This document shows, in pieces, positions 11,781 to 20,952 of a stretch of 64,000 nt of DNA. The translations under genes were made by a program, and so were the position numbers. The notes under the pieces are model-generated. The model saw only the letters and a list, made by a program, of their open reading frames with translations. It was not told the origin of the DNA and ran no database searches. Position 1 is the first letter of the stretch, and each line of letters opens with the position of its first letter. The DNA is from Isoetes taiwanensis (lineage: Eukaryota > Streptophyta > Lycopodiopsida > Isoetales > Isoetaceae): assembly GCA_021234155.1 (NCBI GenBank), contig JAJEKV010000910.1, positions 1 through 64,000 of the forward strand, written 5' to 3'.

Positions 11781-11864
11781 CGTGGATGATAGGATTCAAA
11801 CCTATGCGAAAAGCAAAGCCCACATGATTTCGGGTCATGCCCAATAACCACTCGACACATCCAC
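11781..11864 (-). tRNA. tRNA-Ser copy 15 with changed anticodon loop
   Basis: The anticodon loop on minus reads CCCGAAA instead of CTAGAAA, so a literal reading gives anticodon CGA (still serine, UCG) with the usually invariant U33 lost. The variable arm has two extra A. Sequencing error is the likelier cause. Confidence 0.6.
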
Positions 11865-12126
11865 GACAAACATGTGGAATACTTCCGATTCTTCTTAGAT
11901 CATTGAGATATTTAGGAGGATAGGATTTGGCTAGTCATTTGTTCTCTCTCATTGTGATGTTTGATGGTTGGAAGAGCAAGATTAGCTTCGATCTCATTTC
12001 TCACACTATGGTGCAATCGATTGCTCGGCTTATCCTTATGTCATTATCAACATGGTTTAATGCATTAAATCTTCTTTTTGGCTCTTAAATGCGCCAAGAA
12101 CAAAATTGGAAGAGTTGAACCACAGA

Positions 12127-12196
12127 TGCATTGGTCGAGAATCGAACTCGGTCTGCACTGAAAGGTGGTACTATTCTACCACTAGACCACCAATGC
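12127..12196 (-). pseudogene. tRNA-Gly copy 15, anticodon lost
   Basis: The T arm is good apart from one acceptor-proximal C to T. The anticodon region reads gcactgaaagg on plus. Confidence 0.6.
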
Positions 12197-12594
12197 ACAA
12201 GTAATACAAATGAATACCTTCTTAATTAACAAGCACATACAACCAACTCAATCAAATGCATCTCATAATCCAGCTTCCTCAAAAAATATCTTGGTCGCAT
12301 AACAAGGTGTAGGAATGGTTGTTCTTCTAATAAGTCCAAACAAACGACATGCCAAGGCATAAAGCGACAAGATTTGCTCAATCACCGTGTTTTTCCATGC
12401 TTGAACTTGATATCATAAAAAATTGAAAGAATTAACATGTGAATGAGTAACAATGTCGAGCGGGGGCTATGCATAAACTCTAGAATATTGCGCCAGTGGA
12501 AAAGTGCGTGGGGAATCTGAATGACAAACTTTAAATATTAATCGAATGGACGTATGTGATAGGGACTATAAAATAATATGAACAAGCTCCTACA

Positions 12595-12676
12595 CGTGGA
12601 TGATAGGATTTGAACCTATGCGAGCAAAGCCCACATGATTTCAAGTCATGCCCAATAACCACTCTGGCACATCCAC
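12595..12676 (-). tRNA. tRNA-Ser(UGA) variant, copy 16
   Basis: 82 nt with all stems paired as in the intact AGA copies. The anticodon loop on minus reads CTTGAAA, so the anticodon is TGA (decodes UCA). U33 is kept and the change is one base outside any CG or CNG word, in the cleanest part of the array. It may be a real isoacceptor switch. Confidence 0.8.
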
Positions 12677-12904
12677 GCCAACATGTGGAATACTTCCGAT
12701 ACTTCTTAGATCATTGAGATATTTAGGAGGATAGGATTTGGCTAGTCATTTATTCTCTCTCATTCTGCTTCGATCTCATTTCTCACACTATGGTGCAATC
12801 GATTGCTCAGTTATCCTTATGTCATTATCAACATGGTTTAATGCATTAAATCTTCTTTTTGGCTCTTGCGCCAAGAACAAAATTGGAAGAGTTGAACCAC
12901 AGGA

Positions 12905-12975
12905 TGCATTGGCCGAGAATCGAACTCGGGTCTGTACCGTGGCAGGGTACTATTCTACCACTAGACCACCAATCC
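12905..12975 (-). tRNA. tRNA-Gly(GCC) copy 16, one acceptor mismatch
   Basis: 71 nt, identical to the best copy except that the second base of the tRNA is G instead of C (aatcca for aatgca on plus), which breaks acceptor pair 2-71. The same change occurs at 17924 and 43443. Confidence 0.85.
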
Positions 12976-13362
12976 ACAAGTAATACAAATGAATACCTTC
13001 TTAATTAACAAGCACATACAACCAACTCAATCAAATGCATCTCATAATCCAGTTCTCAAAAAAATATCTTGGTCGTAAAATAAGGTGCAGGAATGGTTGT
13101 TCTAATAAGTCCAAACAAACGATTATGCCAAGGCATAAAGCGACAAGATTTGCTCAATCACCGTGTTTTTCCATGCTTGAACTTGATATCATAAAAAATT
13201 GAAAGAATTAACATGTGAATGAGTAACAATGTCGAGCATTGGTGTGCCACTAATGGAGGCTATGCATAAACTCTAGAATATTGCGCCAGTGGAAGAGTGC
13301 GTAGGGAATTTGAATGACAAACTCTAAATATTAATCGAATGGACGTATGTGATAGGGACTAT

Positions 13363-13366
13363 AAAA
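13363..13366 (-). terminator. Pol III T-run after tRNA-Ser copy 17
   Basis: Four A on plus within actataaaataat lie 21 nt past the tRNA-Ser 3' end. The position is the same in the other units. Confidence 0.6.
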
Positions 13367-13387
13367 TAATATGAACAAGCTCCTACA

Positions 13388-13469
13388 CGTGGATGATAGG
13401 ATTCGAACCTATGCGAGCAAAGCCCACATGATTTCTAGTCATGCCCAATAACCACTCTGGCACATCCAC
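13388..13469 (-). tRNA. tRNA-Ser(AGA) copy 17, intact
   Basis: 82 nt, identical in all arms to the copy at 4328. Anticodon AGA, T loop TTCGAAT. Confidence 0.92.
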
Positions 13470-13724
13470 GCCAGCATGTGGAATACTTCTGATACTTCTT
13501 AGATCATTGAGATATTTAGGAGGATAGGATTTGGCTAGTCATTTATTCTCTCTAATTCTGTGTTTGGTGGTTGGAAGAGCAAGATTTGCTTCGATCTCAT
13601 TTCTCACCCTATGGTGCAATCGATTGCTCAGTTATCCTTATGTCATTATCAACATGTTTAATGCATTAAATCTTCTTTTTGGCTCTTGCGCCAAGAACAA
13701 AATTGGAAGAGTTGAACCACAGGA

Positions 13725-13795
13725 TGCATTGGTCGAGAATCGAACTCGGTGCATCGCGGCGTGGCGGTACTATTCTACCACTAGACCACCAATGC
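13725..13795 (-). pseudogene. tRNA-Gly copy 17, anticodon altered
   Basis: 71 nt. The anticodon region reads gcatcgcggcgtggcgg on plus. The stem cannot form around GCC. Confidence 0.6.
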
Positions 13796-14215
13796 ACAAG
13801 TAATACAAATGAATACCTTCTTAATTAACAAGCACATACAACCAACTCAATCAAATGCATCTCATAATCCGGTTCTCAAAAAAATATCTTAAGTCGTACA
13901 ATAAGGTGTAGGAATGGTTGTTCTTCTAATAAGTCCAAACAAATGATTATGCCAAGGCATAAAGTTTAAAGATTTGCTCAATCACCGTGTTCTTCCATGC
14001 TTGAACTTGATATCATAAAAATTGAAAGAATTAACATGTGAATGAGTAACAATGTCAAAGCATTGGTGTGCCACTAATGGGGCTATGCATAAACCCTAGA
14101 ATATTGCGCCGGTGGAAGAGTGCGTGAGGGAATCTGGAATGACAAACTCTAAGTATTAATCGAATGGATGTATGTGATAGTAGGGACTATAAAATAATAT
14201 GAACAAGCTCCTACA

Positions 14216-14298
14216 CGTGGATGATAGGATTCAAACCTATTCAACCCGAAGCCCACATGATTCTGGTCATGCCCAATAACCACTTTCGACACATCCAG
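14216..14298 (-). pseudogene. tRNA-Ser copy 18, degraded
   Basis: The variable arm is replaced by tcaacccgaagcc (plus), the anticodon loop is a base short (gattctggtc) and the 5' acceptor ends in cag. Confidence 0.6.
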
Positions 14299-14553
14299 TA
14301 CGACATCGGAATACTTCCGATTCTTCTTAGATCATTGAGATATTTAGGAGGATAGGATTTGGCTAGTCATTTGTTCTCTCTCATTGTGATGTTTGATGGT
14401 TGGAAGAGCAAGATTAAGCCGATCTCATTTCTCACACTATGGTGCAAATCGATTGCTCAGTTATTCTTATGTCATTATCAACATGGTTTAATGCATTAAA
14501 TCTTCTTTTGGCTCTTGCGCCAAGAACAAAATTGGAAGAGTTGAACCACAGGA

Positions 14554-14625
14554 TGCATTGGCGAGAATCGAACTTCAGTGCATTTAGCATGGCGTGGTAC
14601 TATTCTACCACTAGACCACCAATGC
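14554..14625 (-). pseudogene. tRNA-Gly copy 18, degraded
   Basis: T stem and anticodon arm are altered (gtgcatttagcatggcg on plus). The D arm and acceptor are kept. Confidence 0.6.
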
Positions 14626-15048
14626 ACAAGTAATACAAATGAATACCTTCTTAATTAACAAGCACATACAACCAACTCAATCAAATGCATCTCATAATCA
14701 GTTCTCAAAAAATATCTTGGTCGCATAATAAGGTGCGAGGAATGGTTGTTCTTCTAATAAGTCCAAACAAAGCGATTATGCCAAGGCATAAAGCGACAAG
14801 ACTTGCTCAATCACCGTGTTTTTCCATGCTTGAACTTGATATCATGTTCAAAAAAAATTGAAAGAATTAACATGTGAATGAGTAACAATGTCGAGCATTG
14901 GTGTGCCACTAATGGGGGCTATGCATAAACTCTAGAATATTTGCGCCCGGTGGAAGAGTGCGGGGGAAAATGAATGACAAACTCTAAATATTAATCGAAT
15001 GGACGTGATGTGATAGGGACTATAAAATAATATGAACAAGCTCCTACA

Positions 15049-15130
15049 CGTGGATGATAGGATTCGAACCTATGCGAGCAAAGCCCACATGATTTCTAGT
15101 CATGCCCAATAACCACTCTGGCACATCCAC
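15049..15130 (-). tRNA. tRNA-Ser(AGA) copy 19, intact
   Basis: 82 nt, same sequence as the intact copies at 4328 and 13388. Confidence 0.92.
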
Positions 15131-15387
15131 GCCAGCATGTGGAATACTTCCGATACTTCTTAGATCATTGAGATATTTAGGAGGATAGGATTTGGCTAGT
15201 CATTTATTCTCTCTCATTCTGATGTTTGATGGTTGGAAGAGCAAGATTAGCTTCGATCTCATTTCTCACCCTATGGTGCAATCGATTGCTCAGTTATCCT
15301 TATGTCATTATCAACATGGTTTAATGCATTAAATCTTCTTTTTGGCTCTTGCGCCAAGAACAAAATTAGAAGAGTTGAACCACAGGA

Positions 15388-15460
15388 TGCATTGGCCGAG
15401 AATCGAATCGGGCAGAAACCATGCCATGGCGGTACTATTCTACCACTAGACCACCAATGC
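15388..15460 (-). pseudogene. tRNA-Gly copy 19, anticodon arm altered
   Basis: 73 nt. The anticodon region reads gcagaaaccatgccatggcgg on plus and the T stem lost a pair. Confidence 0.6.
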
Positions 15461-15879
15461 ACAAGTAATACAAATGAATACCTTCTTAATTAACAAGCAC
15501 ATACAACAAACTCAATTAAATGCATCTCATAATCCAGTTCGCAAAAAAATATCGTGGTCGGTCGTACAATAAGGTGTAGGAATGGTTGTTCTTCTAATAC
15601 GTCCAAACAAATGATTATGCCAAGGCATAAAGCGACAAGATTTGCTCAATCACCGTGTTTTTCCATGCTTGAACTTGATATCATAAAAAATTGAAAGAAT
15701 TAACATGTGAATGAGTAACAATGTCGAGCATTGGTGTGCCACTAATGGAGGCTATGCATAAACTCTAGAATATTGCGCCAGTGGAAGAGTGCGTAGGGAA
15801 TCTGAATGACAAACTCTAAATATTAATCGAATGGACGTATGTGATAGGGACTATAAAATAATATGAACAAGCTCCTACA

Positions 15880-15961
15880 CGTGGATGATAGGATTCGAAC
15901 CTATGCGAGCAAAGCCCACATGATTTCTAGTCATGCCCAATAACCACTCTGGCACATCCAC
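15880..15961 (-). tRNA. tRNA-Ser(AGA) copy 20, intact
   Basis: 82 nt, all arms intact. The upstream spacer of this unit lacks about 33 bp (after 16022), without touching the gene. Confidence 0.92.
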
Positions 15962-16190
15962 GCCAGCATGTGGAATACTTCCGATACTTCTTAGATCATT
16001 GAGATATTTAGGAGGATAGGATTGATGTTTGATGGTTGGAAGAGCAAGATTAGCTTCGATCTCATTTCTCACCCTATGGTGCAATCGATTGCTCAGTTAT
16101 CCTTATGTCATTATCAACATGGTTTAATGCATTAAATCTTCTTTTTGGCTCTTGCGCCAAGGACAAAATTGGAAGAGTTGAACCACAGGA

Positions 16191-16267
16191 TGCATTGGCC
16201 GAGAATCGAACTCGGGTCTGTTTTGCAGTTGCAAGGTGGTACTATTCTACCACTAGACCACCAATGC
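16191..16267 (-). pseudogene. tRNA-Gly copy 20, anticodon arm replaced
   Basis: 77 nt. T arm and D arm are intact, but the anticodon arm reads ttttgcagttgcaagg on plus. Confidence 0.65.
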
Positions 16268-16686
16268 ACAAGTAATAGAAACTAATACCTTCTTAATTAA
16301 CAAGCACATACAACAAACTCAATTAAATGCATCTCATAATCTAGTTCAAAAAAAAAAATATCGTGGTCGTACAATAAGGTGTAGGAATGGTTGTTCTTCT
16401 AATAAGTCCAAACAAATGATTATGCCAAGGCATAAAGCGACAAGATTTGCTCAATCACCGTGTTTTTCCATGCTTGAGCTTGATATCATAAAAAATTGAA
16501 AGAATTAACATGTGAATGAGTAACAATGTCGAGCATTGGTGTGCCACTAATGGGGGCTATGCATAAACTCTAGAATATTGGCGCCTTGGAAGAGTCGGGG
16601 GAAACCGAATGACAAACTCTAAGTATTAATCGAATGGACATATGTGATAGTAGGGACTATAAAATAATATGAACAAGCTCTTACTA

Positions 16687-16770
16687 ATTTGGATGATAGG
16701 ATTCAAACCTATGCGAGCTTAAGCCCACATTTTTCTCCGGGTCATGCCCAATAACCACTCGACACATCCT
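16687..16770 (-). pseudogene. tRNA-Ser copy 21, degraded
   Basis: The acceptor strands do not match each other, the anticodon stem is broken (cacatttttctccgggtc on plus), and T-rich bases follow the acceptor. Confidence 0.6.
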
Positions 16771-17033
16771 TTTTCCCGACATCCGGAATACTTCCGATTC
16801 TTCTTAGATCATTGAGATATTTAGGAGGATAGGATTTGGCTAGTCATTTCTCTCTCTCATTGTGATGTTTGATGGTTGGAAGAGCAAGATTAGATTCGAT
16901 CTCATTTCTCATACTATGGTGCAATCGATTGCTCGGCTTATCCTTATGTCATTATCAACATGGTTTAATGCATTAAATCATCTTTTTTTGGCTCTTGCGC
17001 CAAGAACAAAATTGGAAGAGTTGAACCACAAGA

Positions 17034-17105
17034 TGCATTGACCGAGAATCAACTCGGGTCAAGTCTTTTCTTCCTGGTACTATTCTACCACTAGACCACC
17101 AATGC
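17034..17105 (-). pseudogene. tRNA-Gly copy 21, anticodon lost
   Basis: The anticodon arm is replaced by aagtcttttcttcctgg (plus). The D arm and acceptor remain. Confidence 0.6.
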
Positions 17106-17527
17106 ACAAGTAATACAAATGAATACCTTCTTAATTAACAAGCACATACAACCAACTCAATCAAATGCATCTCATAATCCAGTTCTCAAAAAAAAATATC
17201 TTGGTCGCATAATAAGGTGCAGGAATGGTTGTTCTTCTAATAAGTCCAAACAAAATGATTATGCCAAGGCATAAAAGCAACAAGATTTGCTCAATCACCG
17301 TGTTTTTCCATGCTTGAACTTGATATCATAAAAAATTGAAAGAATTAACATGTGAATGAGTAACAATGTCGAGCATTGGTGTGCCACTAATGGGGGCTAT
17401 GCATAAACTCTAGAATATTGCGCCAGTGGAAGAGTGCGTGGGGAAACTGAATGACAAACTCTAAGTATTAATCGAATGGACGTATGTGATAGTAGGGACT
17501 ATAAAATAATATGAACAAGCTCCTACA

Positions 17528-17609
17528 CGTGGATGATAGGATTCAAACCTATGCAAGCGAAGCCCACATGATTTCTGGTCATGCCCAATAACCACTCTGA
17601 CACATCCAC
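17528..17609 (-). tRNA. tRNA-Ser(AGA) copy 22, U33 changed
   Basis: 82 nt. The anticodon AGA is kept, but the base before it reads C instead of the near-universal U33. The T loop has A for G, and the D arm has one change. Confidence 0.7.
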
Positions 17610-17866
17610 GACGACATCTGGAATACTTCCGATTCTTCTTAGATCATTGAGATATTTAGGAGGATAGGATTTGGCTAGTCATTTGTTCTCTCTCATTGTG
17701 ATGTTTGATGGTTGGAAGAGCAAGATTAGCTTCGATCTCATTTCTCACACTATGGTGCAATCGATTGCTCAGTTATCCTTATGTCATTATCAATATGGTT
17801 TAACGCATTAAATTTTCTTTTTGGCTCTTGCGCCAAGAACAAAATTGGAAGAGTTGAACCACAGGA

Positions 17867-17924
17867 TGCATTGGCCGAGAATCGAACTCGGGTCTGTACC
17901 GTGGCAGCACTAGACCACCAATCC
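17867..17924 (-). pseudogene. tRNA-Gly copy 22 with 13-nt deletion
   Basis: The T arm and GCC anticodon are perfect, but 13 bases are missing between the anticodon stem and the D arm, removing half of both. It also carries the acceptor change seen in copy 16. The deletion is clean, unlike the CG-type errors. Confidence 0.8.
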
Positions 17925-18339
17925 ACAAGTAATACAAATGAATACCTTCTTAATTAACAAGCACATACAACCAACTCAATCAAATGCATCTCATAATCCA
18001 GTTCTCAAAAAAATATCTTGGTCGTACAATAAGGTGCAGGAATGGTTGTTCTTCTAATAAGTCCAAACAAACGATTATGCCAAGGCATAAAGCGACAAGA
18101 TTTGCTCAATCACCGTGTTTTTCCATGCTTGAACTTGATATCATAAAAAATTGAAAGAATTAACATGTGAATGAGTAACAATGTCGAGCATTGGTGTGCC
18201 ACTAATGGAGGCTATGCATAAACTCTAGAATATTGCGTTAGTGGAAGAGTGCGTAGGGAATCTGAATGACAAACTCTAAATATTAATCGAATGGACGTAT
18301 GTGATAGGGACTATAAAATAATATGAACAAGCTCCTACA

Positions 18340-18421
18340 CGTGGATGATAGGATTCGAACCTATGCAAGCAAAGCCCACATGATTTCTAGTCATGCCCAA
18401 TAACCACTCTGGCACATCCAC
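18340..18421 (-). tRNA. tRNA-Ser(AGA) copy 23, essentially intact
   Basis: 82 nt, with one G to A change in the variable arm (gcaagc on plus) relative to the intact copies. Confidence 0.88.
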
Positions 18422-18615
18422 GCCAGCATGTGGAATACTTCCGATACTTCTTAGATCATTGAGATATTTAGGAGGATAGGATTTGGCTAGTCATTTGTTC
18501 TCTCTCATTGTGATGTTTGATGGTTGGAAGAGCAAGATTAGCTTCGATCTCATTTCTCACACTATGGTGCAATCGATTGCTCAGTTATCCTTATGTCATT
18601 ATCAATATGGTTTAA

Positions 18616-18730
18616 CTAGTAACGGTGCCCAGCTTTGCTGGGCATAAGTTAAGTAGCTCATTATTCCTTAATCAATAAGTTAAGTAGCTCATTATTCCTT
18701 AATCAATAAGCCCAGTGATGCTTGGCATAA
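18616..18730 (-). mobile_element. Helitron-type 3' end inserted in the array
   Basis: Array sequence stops after tttaa and CTAG follows at 18616-18619. On minus this is a terminal CTAG before a host T. Seven bases inside lies a perfect hairpin (GCCCAGC, three-base loop, GCTGGGC; 18627-18643). Plant Helitrons end with a hairpin shortly before CTRR, insert between A and T and make no target duplication. A second gccca/tggc motif follows at 18709-18727, as in the element at 33891. The matching 5' end was not identified. Confidence 0.7.
18644..18705. repeat. Perfect 31-bp tandem duplication
   Basis: A 31-bp unit beginning ataagttaagtagctc occurs twice back to back, just inside the Helitron-type end. 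Confidence 0.9.
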
Positions 18731-20930
18731 TTTGGTGACTTGCAAATGTTGGGAACTTGTAATTGCATTTCTTTGATATAGTCGAGGGCTCTTTGTCCTT
18801 CTCCAAGTTTGGCATGTACCATGATGATGGCAAACCCTATATGTTCCCTTGGGATTTATCAACGTTCAAACATATTGTCAATAGTAGGCTTTCGACTATC
18901 GTATAGGTTGATATATGCAAATGAAAATAATATTAAACATTGCGTGTTTTCTTAAAAATTGAACGTTATATTGTGTACATTCCTTGATCCAGGAAACTCA
19001 GCCAGGATCGAGCAAACATCTTGTTTTGTGGAAATTGTCTCATTTATACCTTTTAAAGCATACCTTGCAATTAGAATTATTGCTGCATTGCTTGAGTACC
19101 ACCATATTTATGATTGGTATTTTATGCCAATGCCATAAGGAAGTGCTTAAACAGCCATAAGTTTTTATGAGTATGAAGAATATTCTAGATTTAAAGTCCT
19201 ATGAAACCATACAGACCAAATGTCCTGGACCCTCGATCTTTTTCATCTTAATCTCCCTCGATCTTTTCATCTTAATCTCTTGATCCATATGGGCAGTTTA
19301 ATTCCATCATTTCTAGAATCCAAGTCTCAGAATGTAATTTTCGTGTGCAATCTGCAGTAGAAACCCTTATCATGTTGCTTTTCATCGGGTGCTGCATAGA
19401 AACGGAGAGTTCTAAATGTCATTGCATGCTAGAAAAATTTGCAGAAGGAAAGAGAAAGTAAGTAATCGGTTCTCTTACCTAACTACGATTTCTTATCTAC
19501 GCCTGCAGGTAGCATGCCCCAATATATGATATCCTTCATGTTATTAGATATCATCATTCCTTGCTTTGGTGTTGTATGCTAAGCTCTCTAGCGCATATGA
19601 TAAAGACTGGCCTACATCCCGCAACAAACATGTTAGGAGATATGTCCGCCTGCTACGTAAGAAATTGCAGGCTTGTCAAACTTTACTTTTGTTTATTTTA
19701 AGATATGATGGCTTTGAATGGTGTCCATCATTTGCAGAACCATCATCCTCATAAACATTGCTAGCATTTTTTGAATACTAACCCGTAAGCACACCATGCT
19801 AGCATTTTCCAACTAAAAATTTAAAGTGCACTCAAAGGGGTCTGTTCTCACTGTTTTTTAAGCACTATGTTATTTCCGGAAGAGCAAGAGGTGGGCTGAT
19901 TTTTCATAAACGGTATTAAAAGTAGGAAAGTCCATGGTATTATTTGACTCACTATTTCAATTGGTTCTTGAAGAATATGACATTCAAATGGTCCATCATT
20001 TCTTACAGTAGAACCACACACCTTATCAATATAACACGCATGTGAGAAACGATAAATCACATACATGAAGTTATAAATTAGCAAATTGTATATTGAAGAA
20101 AGACCTGCAAATGTGCACATATTTTGATGGATCCTGGAAGGTCTAAATTGCTTGGACACGTTGATTGGTTTTCCATTGTCTAGGGTTTCAATGCAGCAAG
20201 TTCATCTGTCTTAGCAACGGCAAAGTGTCCAGTTAAATTAAAAAGCAAAAGCCCCTTTGGTTTAATGTATCAAAGATAAAAAGGAAAAACACACATATAT
20301 TGAACACATATCTAAATTGATGGATTATTGGATTTGTGCAAAGGCAAAAAGGGAAACCATATAAGCAAAATGCATGGCTTATTTAATATGTGTTCTTAAG
20401 GTATTTATTGAGCAAATGTGATTATTGGCAATTATATTGTTGTTGTGATGCAAGTGTGGGTAGTGGCCCAAAAAATGAATTCAAAATCGTAACCTTGGGT
20501 TATCATGAGGTGCATTAGTGTTGTTAGGGATGCACCATCATCTGTATGGTAGAAATTTAGGGTATATTCAAAGATAAGTCTTAACTCATGACAAATACAT
20601 CCAAATCAAACCTAAAAAGAGAGAGAGATGATCCTTGCCTTTGTAAATGCATTTATCTCAAGCCATCGGACAATATACATGATGATATAGGTGGTTGTGA
20701 GAATGTCTTCGCCAAGCGTAATCGTCTTGTTCTTTTCTCGAGCATCCATATTCCCGTATTTAAATGTTTAGTTTTCTCTTGAGACCTTGGAGTGGCAAAC
20801 TACGTAGTTCAAGAGATGGAGCTTTAGCTTTGACCAAAGACTGGCAAACTACGTAATTCGTAGCGTCAACATGCATATATCCACCGTAAGTAGACAATCA
20901 TTTCTGCCTCGCTAATCTATTGCTTATCAT
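18731..20930. other. AT-rich DNA without recognisable gene
   Basis: About 2.2 kb inside the inserted DNA. Short open frames (such as 19566-19754 plus and 19848-20159 minus) lack recognisable domains and coding character. I see no RNA gene or repeat. Confidence 0.6.
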
Positions 20931-20952
20931 AGTTTCTACCTGCTGATGTAGA

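Larger units (their letters stand above)
1..18615 (-). repeat. Tandem array block 1: Ser-Gly tRNA unit of about 830 bp, 22-23 copies
   Basis: Successive tRNA-Ser copies start at 4328, 5151, 13388, 14216, 15049 and 15880, giving a period of 823-833 bp. Each unit contains tRNA-Ser(AGA) and tRNA-Gly(GCC) on the minus strand, separated by spacer without recognisable coding. A run of four T on the minus strand lies about 21 nt after each tRNA end, in the spacer words actataaaataat (Ser) and caaaattggaag (Gly), and should act as Pol III terminator. The block begins mid-unit at base 1 and so continues to the left. It ends abruptly at 18615 at a Helitron-type junction. Copies from 12.5 to 18.6 kb are the cleanest. 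Copies from 1 to 12 kb vary mostly at CG and CNG words. Confidence 0.95.

Noticed and set aside
2302-15493. Recurring ORFs of 60-110 codons in the array (for example with STWFNALNLL and YYSTTRPPMHK)
   Set aside because: They are translations of spacer plus the antisense of tRNA-Gly, broken differently in each unit. No conservation of frame.
1-18615. CRISPR array or centromeric satellite
   Set aside because: The repeat is 830 bp with tRNA genes in each unit and eukaryotic element insertions. There are no short repeats with unique spacers. A satellite role cannot be excluded, but nothing points to a centromere.
1-18615. A third tRNA gene within the 830-bp unit (for example tRNA-Tyr as in the Arabidopsis cluster)
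   Set aside because: Scanning the spacer on both strands gave no B box with a pairing T stem and acceptor beyond the Ser and Gly genes.
1-18615. Organellar origin of the array
   Set aside because: The serine and glycine tRNAs are of the nuclear cytosolic type, and the surroundings are nuclear transposons.
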